Shown piece by piece: positions 45,899-53,721 of a stretch of 64,000 nt of DNA. Under the pieces are notes generated by a model. It searched no databases, was not told where the DNA came from, and worked only from the letters and a program-made list of their open reading frames with translations. Location: IMG/VR virus record IMGVR_UViG_3300025141_016306, positions 1-64,000 of that record; one strand, written 5' to 3'. How positions within the stretch are numbered: the stretch's first letter is position 1; each line of letters opens with the position of its first letter. A program made the translations under genes and the position numbers. The stretch is from a virus.

Positions 45899-46203
45899 TA
45901 CTTCTTATCTCCCTGAATCATATCGAGAAGTTTTTCTTTATCGGTCTCGCCTAATGAAGCTGGTTCTGATCGATTTTTATTAATTATAGAGGTGAGCTTG
46001 ACAAGCTGCTCGTTCGAGCGCTGAAGGGTCTCCACATATTTCGAGGCAATAAGCCCCAAGTTTTTGTGGGTTTCAATATCGTTATTTTTCTTTAGCTCTT
46101 GGAATAAATCCGTCAAGAGCGCGGAAGTAATTGCGCGGTCGTTGCGAATATTGGAAATCGCTTCACCCACATATTCTTCTAGATCTTTTATATCTCGTCC
46201 CAT
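45898..46203 (-). CDS. Small helical protein of unknown function (101 aa)
   Basis: 101 residues, charged and almost entirely helical by pattern (NLGLIASKYVETLQRSNEQL). No cysteine pairs or membrane segments. Its ATG overlaps the end of the sigma-factor gene, and its stop overlaps the start of the amidase gene as TAATG, so it is translated in series with both. AAGGG lies directly against the ATG, an unusual spacing, which fits coupling to the sigma-factor gene. I do not recognise the family. Confidence 0.6.
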   Translation of the reverse strand: MGRDIKDLEEYVGEAISNIRNDRAITSALLTDLFQELKKNNDIETHKNLGLIASKYVETLQRSNEQLVKLTSIINKNRSEPASLGETDKEKLLDMIQGDKK

Positions 46204-46880
46204 CCCTTTTTAAACTCTCTATACCTTTTTCTTATACGATTCAAAGAACTTACAACTTGTTTGGTATTCAAGCCGGTGATCTCGCGTATGTATAGATAAA
46301 TAGCCTTTTTATTGAAAATTTCTATTTTTTCAGCGTCATCAAAAAGCACTTGAATTGCCTGTACTGTTTTCTTTTCATTGGGCTTTAGGGGAAGCGTGTG
46401 CCATGAGTCGATTTCCTTCTTTAGATTCAAAAAAAATTCTAATTTAATGCTGTCTTCAATGATTGTATTTTGTTCGACCAAGGACGGATCTGTTTTTTCG
46501 TCTCCTGATCTTTTATCGATATAGAAGTCTTCCAGCAAAATCTCTTTGCGTGCCTTTTTACTCGTTTTTTTAACCTGGGCGATAAACCAGTTTTTCGTAA
46601 CCACGCTAAAATATGTAAAAGCTTTGGAACCCTTGTTGGGGTCATATTTATTTAAAATTGTAATGAGCCAGTTTTTACAGTCATCTCGCAGGGCGTCACA
46701 ATTGGGTAAAGTGTTGAACTTATAAGTGAAAACAATTTTATCTACCATCTCGTCAAAGACGGGGCCTATAAACTCTTTATATAGGTCATTTCTAATTTTC
46801 GAATCTTCAGTGTTACAGTATCCCACAATCGCGTCTTCATGATCTTGTGTGAAATAATAATTTTTGCGGTTACTCGCCAT
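46188..46880 (-). CDS. Late-transcription sigma factor, T4 gp55-like
   Basis: 230 residues from the ATG at 46878-46880, which has AGAGGAAG about 9 bases upstream; a longer frame to 46919 adds an unlikely basic leader. The central part has the sigma-2 pattern seen in gp55 of T4-like phages: DDCKNWLITILNKYDPNKGS and then AFTYFSVVTKNWFIAQVKK. The C-terminal 50 residues (AIYLYIREITGLNTKQVVSS, NRIRKRYREF) look like a helix-turn-helix with a basic tail. Gp55 directs host RNA polymerase to late promoters, so this protein probably controls the virion genes lying downstream. T4 gp55 is 185 residues; this one is longer. Confidence 0.85.
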   Translation of the reverse strand: MASNRKNYYFTQDHEDAIVGYCNTEDSKIRNDLYKEFIGPVFDEMVDKIVFTYKFNTLPNCDALRDDCKNWLITILNKYDPNKGSKAFTYFSVVTKNWFIAQVKKTSKKARKEILLEDFYIDKRSGDEKTDPSLVEQNTIIEDSIKLEFFLNLKKEIDSWHTLPLKPNEKKTVQAIQVLFDDAEKIEIFNKKAIYLYIREITGLNTKQVVSSLNRIRKRYREFKKGWDEI

Positions 46881-47196
46881 AATTTGTTTCTTCCTCTGGT
46901 TCTTCTTCTTGAATCTCATCGGTTTCAGTCAAATAAAACTCCTTGAAGCTGTCGCATTCGGCGGCGATACCCTTAGAATGCTCTAAAAGATTTCCGAGTG
47001 TGGGATCTCCCAAAAAGTTCTCCATATTATATACGATATCAACATGCTCAGCGTATTCTTGGATTTTATCCATAAAGCCATCTAGCTGGTCTTGGAAATG
47101 AAGGAAGCGCTTGAGAAGTTGTATAATGTACCACATAAGTACAAAATTCAACAGTCCCGACACGACAAGCAATATTGCAGTAACATCTATAATCAT
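46870..47196 (-). CDS. Small single-pass membrane protein with acidic tail
   Basis: 108 residues. An N-terminal hydrophobic segment (about 5-28, AILLVVSGLLNFVLMWYIIQLL) is followed by a helical region and a very acidic C-terminus (TDEIQEEEPEEETNYGE). AAGGA lies 7 bases before the ATG. It overlaps the sigma-factor gene by 11 bases. I do not recognise it; a membrane-anchored cytoplasmic protein is the likely topology. Confidence 0.6.
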   Translation of the reverse strand: MIIDVTAILLVVSGLLNFVLMWYIIQLLKRFLHFQDQLDGFMDKIQEYAEHVDIVYNMENFLGDPTLGNLLEHSKGIAAECDSFKEFYLTETDEIQEEEPEEETNYGE

Positions 47197-47441
47197 CTTT
47201 TTTCCTTAAGCTCCTCGATTTGAGTCTTCAAATCATCTTTGGAGTTCTCAATGAACTCTTTGGTTACGTCCCCTACCTTTGCTGCGGCATGCTTTTGTTT
47301 TGAAAGATTGGTGAAGGTGGAGACCTTTCTCTCTATGGTATTCGAACCGCATAAAGTGCAACATTCACAGGTTTCGGACATACCATGTCGCACTTTGAAG
47401 ACTTCTTCACAAGTAGCGCACTCATAGAGATAAATAGGCAT
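47193..47441 (-). CDS. FmdB-like zinc-ribbon protein
   Basis: 82 residues. The N-terminus MPIYLYECATCEEVFKVRHG followed by C-C-x-x-C-G-S and a short beta part is the FmdB/Zn_ribbon_8 pattern, with C8-x2-C11 and C28-x2-C31 as metal ligands. Family members are small putative regulatory proteins. The C-terminus is helical and charged (DLKTQIEELKEKR). Phage copies of this family often lie near late or structural genes, as here, but the role is not known. It overlaps the next gene by four bases. Confidence 0.75.
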   Translation of the reverse strand: MPIYLYECATCEEVFKVRHGMSETCECCTLCGSNTIERKVSTFTNLSKQKHAAAKVGDVTKEFIENSKDDLKTQIEELKEKR

Positions 47442-47684
47442 TTAAGCGCTCTCAGATGTTGCATTCTGTTGTGTCGATTCCCCTTCTTCCGTCTCATCCT
47501 CAAAATCCACTACTTCCTCATTATATTTAACCAAAGGTGGGTTTAGAACCACCAAACCTTCGTCCGAAAGTTTAACTCTAAAGCCCTCAAAAACTGGTAC
47601 AATGTCTGTTTGTTCCATTAGGCTCTTTTGTAGTGCCATCATGATGGCCCCAATCGCTTGTTTTGATAAATTCATTTCACTCAT
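47442..47684 (-). CDS. Conserved small acidic phage protein
   Basis: 80 residues with MNLSKQAIGAIMMALQKSLM, then TDIVPVFEGFRVKLSDEGLV and NPP. I recognise this short pattern from hypothetical proteins in cyanophages and other marine T4-like phages; no function is known to me. The C-terminal 30 residues are acidic and low-complexity (DFEDETEEGES). AAGGAG precedes the start. It marks the boundary between the sugar genes upstream and the regulatory and tail genes downstream. Confidence 0.65.
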   Translation of the reverse strand: MSEMNLSKQAIGAIMMALQKSLMEQTDIVPVFEGFRVKLSDEGLVVLNPPLVKYNEEVVDFEDETEEGESTQQNATSESA

Positions 47685-47685
47685 T

Positions 47686-48045
47686 TTAATCTCCTTTTAT
47701 AATTCTATAGCTATCCGAATCAAAATGTTGAGTAGAAAATTCGAATAACTCAGTGTCTTCTAGTGCGACCATTTGGTGGCGTAAACCGCGGTAAACATGG
47801 AAACTGTCGCCTTTTTCCAATATAAGCTCATTAGCTTCTGCAAGGTCATCATCGTCGGAATATTTAACTACAAGCTTTCCAGACTGAATGTAAAATACCT
47901 CGTCTTTGAGCTTGTGGTGATGCCACGAGCATCGTCGACCCTTCACAAAATATAGCAGCTTTCCGCAATATTCTTCACAGTTGACGATCCACTTTTCAAA
48001 GCCCCAGCCCTTGGGAACTAACTTAGTTTCTAAAGAAGTCTTCAT
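47686..48045 (-). CDS. Single-domain cupin, sugar-metabolism type
   Basis: 119 residues with a cupin pattern: CSWHHHKLKDEVFYIQSGKL (metal-binding histidines and glutamate), then GDSFHVYRGLRHQM with a later histidine. Cupins of this size next to heptose and mannose genes are often phosphomannose isomerase-like. It probably acts on a sugar phosphate or sugar nucleotide. It is the last gene of the sugar block and overlaps the adenylyltransferase gene by 23 bases. Substrate is unknown. Confidence 0.75.
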   Translation of the reverse strand: MKTSLETKLVPKGWGFEKWIVNCEEYCGKLLYFVKGRRCSWHHHKLKDEVFYIQSGKLVVKYSDDDDLAEANELILEKGDSFHVYRGLRHQMVALEDTELFEFSTQHFDSDSYRIIKGD

Positions 48046-48754
48046 GGTTTATTCCCTTGTCGTCGATGTAATGATCTCCGGCTGGTTTGCCTAGGATCAA
48101 TCGGTGGTGTTTGATGCCCCATGAGTCGACCTGTTGCAAGGTCATATCAAAAAACATGCGAATGGCTTCTTTGGATTGATTGGCTGTGCGCCCCATTCCG
48201 CGAGCAGTAAATAGTATTATTGTATGACCTTCATCATATAAGCGATTAACTTTTTTTATGCGCGCTTTATGTGGCGACGCGTTTTCATAATTTCCGTCTG
48301 TTAAAGAGCACAAAGTTCCATCAATATCAAAAACATAGGTTTCACCGGTGCCTTCGAACTTTGAGGGGCTTCTTTTTTGATTTTCTAAAATAGAGGTGGT
48401 GGAAAACCCCGTGATATAGTTGAAGATTTGCACATCCGCGATGTCATTTCCAACCACTTCGTGGGGCTTATAATCGCCGCCTTTGACAATTAAGTCGGGC
48501 TGCAGTTCTTTAATCAAGGCGTATGGTGTATCTTCGGAAAACACAATCACGTCATCAACGTATTTGCAAGATCGAAGCATGTATTCTCTATCCTCTTGAG
48601 GGAAGAAGGGGCGGTTTTTTCCTTTTAGCTTGCGCACGCTGCTGTCACTATTAAGCCCTACGACGACTCGGCCGAGTGACTTGCAATGTCTTAAAAGTTC
48701 AACATGGCCTCGATGAAGAATGTCAAAGCACCCATTAGTAAAAATTGTTTTCAT
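48023..48754 (-). CDS. Heptose-phosphate adenylyltransferase (HldE C-domain type) fused to a HAD phosphatase domain
   Basis: 243 residues from the ATG at 48752-48754, overlapping the kinase stop as ATGA; the longer frame adds an unlikely Cys-rich leader. Residues 1-130 are a cytidylyltransferase-type nucleotidyltransferase with TNGCFDILHRGHVELL (H14 and H17 of HxGH), like the second domain of HldE, which makes ADP-heptose. Residues about 138-243 are HAD-type, with VFDIDGTLCS (D143, D145), TARG and GDHYIDDKG. GmhB, the usual heptose phosphatase, is also HAD-type but looks different, so this domain need not do the same step. Together with the kinase it would cover several steps of activated heptose synthesis. 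Confidence 0.8.
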   Translation of the reverse strand: MKTIFTNGCFDILHRGHVELLRHCKSLGRVVVGLNSDSSVRKLKGKNRPFFPQEDREYMLRSCKYVDDVIVFSEDTPYALIKELQPDLIVKGGDYKPHEVVGNDIADVQIFNYITGFSTTSILENQKRSPSKFEGTGETYVFDIDGTLCSLTDGNYENASPHKARIKKVNRLYDEGHTIILFTARGMGRTANQSKEAIRMFFDMTLQQVDSWGIKHHRLILGKPAGDHYIDDKGINHEDFFRN

Positions 48755-49482
48755 AGAGTGTTGACGCCTCTTCGCTGAACCACATTTGTGGCACAACTAT
48801 TTGCAAAGGTGATTGCTTTCTCTATATCTGTGGTCTGAAGGTATTCTACTGCTAGGCCAGCGATGAAGGTGTCGCCCGCCCCTGAGACATCCTTAATTTC
48901 TACTGAATTAACGGGATAAACTTTTCCCAAGTGTCTGCAACCTTTTTCTCCCAGTGTAACGATTAATTTCGAGCGGATGGTATCTGTTAAATAATCTTCG
49001 GATCTTTGGTATTCTCCATTGTTTATTTTAATATAGGTAACGGTATCGCACCAGGGCCCCAACTGTTTTTTAGTGTCCAAGAATACACACTCGTGATTCT
49101 CTCCGATCCAACGAATATCTTCTTGTGCTAAAAATCCTTTACAGTAATCAGAAACAATCACCATATCGTAATCTTTTAAGGGCAAATCCTTTACATCACA
49201 TCTTTCTATACTATCATCATTTTCGTCAATTCTTAAGAACATTTGATTAGTGATTTTATGAATATAGCGTGTTTTAATAATTTTTTCCCAGTTCTTATTG
49301 GTAACGATATCGCAGTCGCATCCGAGCGAAAGTATATTTTGCTGAACGTTCATGGCCATGCCCGGGTTGGTGACAGTATTAAAAGGTACAAAAACTGGTG
49401 CGGGAGCTTCGGGAGCAAGGCGTTCGCTCTTCCCGTAACAAAAGACATCTTTGCATGTTTCACCGATTACTAAAATTTTCAT
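48751..49482 (-). CDS. PfkB-family sugar kinase, HldE kinase-domain type (heptose-7-phosphate kinase)
   Basis: 243 residues. LAPEAPAPVFVP and NPGMAMNVQQNI near the N-terminus are typical of the HldE kinase domain, and the anion-hole motif DVSGAGDTFIAGLA (GAGD at 201-204, D204 as base) is that of the PfkB/ribokinase family. The usual product would be D-glycero-D-manno-heptose 1,7-bisphosphate. HldE kinase domains are normally a little over 300 residues, so this is a shortened version. In many bacteria kinase and transferase are one protein; here they are two genes overlapping by four bases. Confidence 0.82.
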   Translation of the reverse strand: MKILVIGETCKDVFCYGKSERLAPEAPAPVFVPFNTVTNPGMAMNVQQNILSLGCDCDIVTNKNWEKIIKTRYIHKITNQMFLRIDENDDSIERCDVKDLPLKDYDMVIVSDYCKGFLAQEDIRWIGENHECVFLDTKKQLGPWCDTVTYIKINNGEYQRSEDYLTDTIRSKLIVTLGEKGCRHLGKVYPVNSVEIKDVSGAGDTFIAGLAVEYLQTTDIEKAITFANSCATNVVQRRGVNTL

Positions 49483-49504
49483 ATATTACTCAATTTGACA
49501 CAAG

Positions 49505-50512
49505 TCATCGAGACATAAAATGATTTTCGTTTTCTACCCTTTTTCTCCAATAGTTTAACAAATCAATCATAGTCTTTTCAAAAGAGATCTGCGGTTCCCA
49601 TCCTGTATGATGTTTAAACTTAGACGTATCTGGTACCTGCAAGTCAGCATCTATCGGTCTCAGGCGAGACGGATCCACTTCTACTTTTATTTCCTCAATA
49701 TTGGCTTGGGAAATAAGAAAATTTAACATATCTCGTACCGAGCACGTATATTGACCTCCGATATTATAATACTCACCCGCTGTGGGGTTAATTGTAACAA
49801 GCATATAATATGCTCTTACGGCGTCCCGGACATCTGCCCAAGTTCGCAAAGAATCTAAATTTCCTACCTTTATAACTGGGGGCAAAAGGCCCTTTTCTAT
49901 CATGGCGATTTGTTTAGCAAAGCTGGACTCCGCAAAAACGTCGCCGCGGCGTGGACCCGTATGGGTGAACATTCGCGTGGTAATCGCTTTAATTCCGTAA
50001 GCCTCTCCATAATAACGCCCTAGGAGATCCGTTCCTACTTTTGATATAGCATAAGGAGATGCAGGGTGAAATGTGCAATCCTCATCGATGGGAAGCTTAT
50101 CTTGAGGAACCCTTCCAAAGACTTCAGAGGAGGCACACACGTGCGCCACTGGGTCGATACCTAAAGTTCTGATAGATTCCAATAGATTGGCTGTGCCGAT
50201 AATATTAGTTTGTAGGGTTTCAAGCGGGGCTGAGAAGCTGGTTTTGGGATAGCTTTGCGCGGCTAAATGAAAAATATAATCGGGATTAGCGTCTTTGAGT
50301 GCGTGCAGGACCGAGGCGTAATCGTTTAGATCTCCGTAGGTTAGGTGTATGCGGTCATGATTGTTTATGCGATCAAAAAGATGTTTGATGTTTGAAAAAT
50401 CATCATTCCATCTACAAAAACCATAAACGTGCCAATCAGTGTTTTCCAGAAGAAAGTCGGACAAATGTGAACCAACCATCCCCGTAATTCCTGTTATAAA
50501 GGCGCTAGTCAT
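49505..50512 (-). CDS. gmd: GDP-mannose 4,6-dehydratase family SDR enzyme
   Basis: 335 residues. NAD(P)-binding GITGMVG at 8-14, SSEVFG with S129/E130 (dehydratase active-site pair), Y154-x3-K158 in YAISK, and GPRRGDVFAESSFAKQ, a typical element of the GDP-mannose dehydratase group. The enzyme removes water from GDP-mannose to give GDP-4-keto-6-deoxymannose, the precursor of fucose, perosamine, colitose and others. E. coli Gmd has 373 residues. The ColD-like and fucose-synthase-like genes in the same series use this product, which supports the assignment. The symbol rests on family similarity; a related sugar nucleotide could be the substrate. Confidence 0.8.
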   Translation of the reverse strand: MTSAFITGITGMVGSHLSDFLLENTDWHVYGFCRWNDDFSNIKHLFDRINNHDRIHLTYGDLNDYASVLHALKDANPDYIFHLAAQSYPKTSFSAPLETLQTNIIGTANLLESIRTLGIDPVAHVCASSEVFGRVPQDKLPIDEDCTFHPASPYAISKVGTDLLGRYYGEAYGIKAITTRMFTHTGPRRGDVFAESSFAKQIAMIEKGLLPPVIKVGNLDSLRTWADVRDAVRAYYMLVTINPTAGEYYNIGGQYTCSVRDMLNFLISQANIEEIKVEVDPSRLRPIDADLQVPDTSKFKHHTGWEPQISFEKTMIDLLNYWRKRVENENHFMSR

Positions 50513-51300
50513 TAAGCAAAATCCTTCGAATCATAACGGCCTAACAACTCTCTTTTGGCCGTCCAGCCGGGCCAAAAGGGCTCACCTTCTCTAATATAGA
50601 CACTATAAATTGTCCTTCGCCAGCGCGTCGGGTGAGTGTTTCTATCGGCTTTATGCAACAAAAGGCCGTTAACCACAAGTACGTCTCCGGCCTTATACTC
50701 AAGCTGAAGGGTTGGAAGATCGTCCGACAGGGGGTTTCCGTCGGAATCCGTATAATCGCTCAGTTTGTAAGCGTCTCCGATCGGGGCAATCTGATATCGG
50801 TTTCCATCTGCGTCGGCTGAAAAGTTTGGGGAGGGGGCAAAGGCCAGCATTCCCAACCTATGACTACCAGGAATAACAATAAGAGATCCATTTGTGGAAT
50901 CGGCGTCGTCGACCACCAAGGCCAAATTCAAATAATGGTTCCCGTTGGGGGCCATAGGAGCGAAATTATCTTGATGCCATATCGATCCCAACTCCTTCTC
51001 ATTGTTAGGTTTGCAAAAAAATGTGGTGGTTGCGAGTGGAATAGCGCGGCCACCGCAAATGGCGTCCCCTATATCACACATCTTTTTACCTCTATGCGCC
51101 TGCTTGATGCTGGCATGATGATGCATATCCAGTCGTACAGTAATATTATCGCGGGCATAATGGTCTAAATCTTGGCGGATAATGTCTACTTCATCTTTAT
51201 TCCACACTCCCGGAATTAGTAAGTACCCGTTTTCATTATAAGAGTTTAGCTGTTCTTCAGTAAGAGTGAAGCTGTCCATGTGAGTCTTGAGTTCGGTCAT
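50512..51300 (-). CDS. Phytanoyl-CoA dioxygenase (PhyH) family Fe(II)/2-oxoglutarate oxygenase
   Basis: 262 residues. The iron triad is H109-x-D111 in WHQDNFAP and H216 in LLLHKADR, with a nearby arginine (R226 or R229) for 2-oxoglutarate. The N-terminus (LNSYNENGYLLIPGVWNKDE) and GSLIVIPGSHRLG are typical of PhyH proteins. Such enzymes hydroxylate small molecules or sugar-like groups. It lies between the epimerase and Gmd genes, overlapping both by four bases or less, so it probably acts on the sugar or an attached group. The substrate cannot be read. Confidence 0.82.
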   Translation of the reverse strand: MTELKTHMDSFTLTEEQLNSYNENGYLLIPGVWNKDEVDIIRQDLDHYARDNITVRLDMHHHASIKQAHRGKKMCDIGDAICGGRAIPLATTTFFCKPNNEKELGSIWHQDNFAPMAPNGNHYLNLALVVDDADSTNGSLIVIPGSHRLGMLAFAPSPNFSADADGNRYQIAPIGDAYKLSDYTDSDGNPLSDDLPTLQLEYKAGDVLVVNGLLLHKADRNTHPTRWRRTIYSVYIREGEPFWPGWTAKRELLGRYDSKDFA

Positions 51301-52247
51301 TTAATATTCTCCTTATACCAAGATAATGTATTTTTAATACCACTATCTAAAGAAATTTGAGGGTGCCATTTCAACACCTCTTTTGCCTTCGTGATGTCCA
51401 CTGCTAATTTAGTTTTAATAGTTGGTTTGGTTTCGTCATATTTTATTTGCAAATTCTTCCCCGATGCTGTAACAATCGATTGTACAAGATTTGAAATAGA
51501 TATCGACTCCCCTAGGCCAACATTTACTAGTTCATACGGGGTTTCTTGTTTCTCAAGAGCGGCTTCTACACACGTAACCAAATCATTAACGTGGAGCAAA
51601 TCGCGCTCTTCTTCTCCTGTGCCCCATACAATTACCTCTTTCTCCGCTTCCATCACTTTTACCACTGTGGCGCCAAAAACGTGACCCTTTTTTAAATCAT
51701 ACTTATCGTGAGGGCCATAAATGTTAGACTGTCGAAGCACTGTGTGCTTGGTTCTTCCAAAACCTGCGAAAAACTCACACATCTTTTCCAAATAAACTTT
51801 TGTGTTTCCAGCACCAAAATACTTCGGAAGTATGCCAGTAGACTCGTCGAAGTCGGCTTCTCTTACTGGGGAATCGCTCGATTGATACATGATTGTACAA
51901 CTGGGCATTATAAAATGTTCTATCCCTTGCTCGAAAGCCTCTCGCAAAAGTAGAGAGGTCATAACTGCATTATCAGTTACGTGAATATAAGGTTTAGATA
52001 CAATGTCGGCGGCGCCTGTGGTAGTTGCTGCGTAATGAAGGATGACATCCACTCCGTCGATGACTCGGGCGACCTCGCTCGCATTTCGCAAATCGGTGAC
52101 TATCCACTCCACATTTTCAGGACAGTCACCAGGGTGACAGTTGGTGCGAATTTGATCAACCGCTCTTATGTTATAGGTGGACGCAAAATGCCCCACCAAG
52201 TTTCGCCCAATAAAACCATTGGCGCCGCATATTAACATCTTTTTCAT
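51297..52247 (-). CDS. NAD-dependent epimerase/reductase, GDP-fucose synthase-like
   Basis: 316 residues. GANGFIG binds NAD(P); SNIYGPHDKYDLKKGHVFGA and VWGTGEEERDLLHVNDL match the GDP-fucose synthase group. The expected YxxxK catalytic pair is altered: the lysine is kept in GAGNTKVYLEKMCE, but the residue four before it is not tyrosine. Members of this subgroup appear in bacterial polysaccharide clusters. In this pathway it may be the epimerase/reductase acting after Gmd or ColD, or work on another sugar. GGGAG precedes the ATG. Confidence 0.78.
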   Translation of the reverse strand: MKKMLICGANGFIGRNLVGHFASTYNIRAVDQIRTNCHPGDCPENVEWIVTDLRNASEVARVIDGVDVILHYAATTTGAADIVSKPYIHVTDNAVMTSLLLREAFEQGIEHFIMPSCTIMYQSSDSPVREADFDESTGILPKYFGAGNTKVYLEKMCEFFAGFGRTKHTVLRQSNIYGPHDKYDLKKGHVFGATVVKVMEAEKEVIVWGTGEEERDLLHVNDLVTCVEAALEKQETPYELVNVGLGESISISNLVQSIVTASGKNLQIKYDETKPTIKTKLAVDITKAKEVLKWHPQISLDSGIKNTLSWYKENIK

Positions 52248-52825
52248 TGAAGTCTCCCATCCAGTATCAATTCGGATTCATTTAGACTATATGCTTTGTA
52301 GATCTCATTAACTACCATATCAACATCCATTGCATTCTCTCTATCGGGCGTTGTTTTTATATTAGTGGGGTAAACGTCCATGATAGACAACGAAGGGTTT
52401 TCTTTTTTTAAACTATTAGAAAAACCTCGCAGCCCCCACTTTGTTGCAGAATATAAAGTTCGAGGCTGTTTAACCTCCAAACCGACCATTGAATTTATAT
52501 TTATTATCCCTTTCAAGTAGGGTAGCAGATAATGTGTAAGCAATATCGGAGCCTTTAGATTCACTTCTATCATATCACATATTTGCGCAATTGTATAATT
52601 ATTTAATGTAATATTTGGACAAACAATGGCAGCGTTATTTACCAATACCTCGACCCCCTCGCTAATAGCTTCAAAGGCCAAATTTTTAACTCCTTGCACT
52701 CGGGCTAGATTATGATGTTTGTGTCCATTGTGGCGTAAAACAGGATGTCCGCTTTCCTCAAACTTTTTTGCCAAGTGGATACCAAGACCCGATGACGCGC
52801 CTGTTATTAAAACCTTGGGTTTCAT
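52244..52825 (-). CDS. Short-chain dehydrogenase/reductase (SDR)
   Basis: 193 residues. TGASSGLG (cofactor site), NNAA, a serine in NINSMVG and YSATKWG (Y-x3-K) give a complete classical SDR active site. At 193 residues it is shorter than the usual 240-260, lacking part of the C-terminal substrate region. It probably oxidises or reduces a sugar or its side chain. It overlaps the downstream epimerase by four bases. Specificity is unknown. Confidence 0.82.
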   Translation of the reverse strand: MKPKVLITGASSGLGIHLAKKFEESGHPVLRHNGHKHHNLARVQGVKNLAFEAISEGVEVLVNNAAIVCPNITLNNYTIAQICDMIEVNLKAPILLTHYLLPYLKGIININSMVGLEVKQPRTLYSATKWGLRGFSNSLKKENPSLSIMDVYPTNIKTTPDRENAMDVDMVVNEIYKAYSLNESELILDGRLQ

Positions 52826-52835
52826 TATAAATTAC

Positions 52836-53720
52836 CTATTGTCCTTTTATGGTAGCCATATGGTGCTCCGGGGCAAACTTGCCAACACCGCGAGGCTCAT
52901 CCATAATATCTTTGTAATGATGAAATATCTGAGTTGCTACTTTTCGTGCTACTGGTTTGATGATAGCAAAATCTTCCTTTCGCGCCCATTGAGCAAAATA
53001 TTGATCGCGGTTCATACCGTTCACTAGGACTTTAACTGTATTATTATCGTTGCTTAGGTCTTTATAGTGTACTCCGGCCTCCATCAGACGTGAATAGCCA
53101 TAAATGCGACTCAAAATATGAGCCAAAGCAGCACAAATAAAGACGTGATCTGGTCCTTTCCAGTTCTCGTCATACAGATCTTTAAGAGCCATTCTCCACT
53201 TTTTCGTGCAGATGGGGAGCATCTCATGATAATGATAGATAAGGAAAGCAGGATCACTCTCAAGGGGTTTTAAGTGGCCATCGAACGGGTGTCGGCCAAT
53301 GCGAAACTGCGTGGTGAGGGCATTCAGATTGCGCCCAACAGGGTTAGTTGTGAACAAGGTAAAGAAGCCGTCGTCATAGACTCCCTTTTTACTCAATATT
53401 GCAGCGTCCCAGCCTTTGGCGAGACCCCAGAAATCGTCACACAGGCACCAATTAAAATAATAATTACTCTGCTCGATAAAATCAAACTGCAGTTGGGTGA
53501 TTCCAGGCGAATTGGGGCCGCCATGAGCAGGATGCTGGTATATAATGTCGGGATATTTTTCCATCACTTCGCCATATAATTCCAATTGATCGTCGTCTAT
53601 GATCGCCAATATATCAAAATTATCTTTGGAATCCGCCGTTGTATAAAGCATGTTAATAGTTTCGTCGAATTTTTCTGGGTTGTCGCGTGTGGGCAACAAA
53701 AGTATTAGATCTTTACTCAT
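52836..53720 (-). CDS. Putative GT-A-type glycosyltransferase
   Basis: 294 residues. The first part, LLLPTRDNPEKFDETINML, with later IDDDQLE and CDDFWGLAKGWD, resembles the start and the metal-binding acidic motif of GT-A (family 2-like) glycosyltransferases. No membrane segment is present. A role in transferring one of the activated sugars made here is likely. The match is by pattern, not by a decisive motif, so another nucleotide-sugar-binding function is possible. AAGGAG precedes the ATG and the upstream gene ends one base away. Confidence 0.62.
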   Translation of the reverse strand: MSKDLILLLPTRDNPEKFDETINMLYTTADSKDNFDILAIIDDDQLELYGEVMEKYPDIIYQHPAHGGPNSPGITQLQFDFIEQSNYYFNWCLCDDFWGLAKGWDAAILSKKGVYDDGFFTLFTTNPVGRNLNALTTQFRIGRHPFDGHLKPLESDPAFLIYHYHEMLPICTKKWRMALKDLYDENWKGPDHVFICAALAHILSRIYGYSRLMEAGVHYKDLSNDNNTVKVLVNGMNRDQYFAQWARKEDFAIIKPVARKVATQIFHHYKDIMDEPRGVGKFAPEHHMATIKGQ

Positions 53721-53721
53721 A

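Noticed and set aside
48023-48754. Naming the HAD domain GmhB
   Set aside because: It has the HAD motifs but not the usual GmhB opening or length, so only the superfamily is supported.
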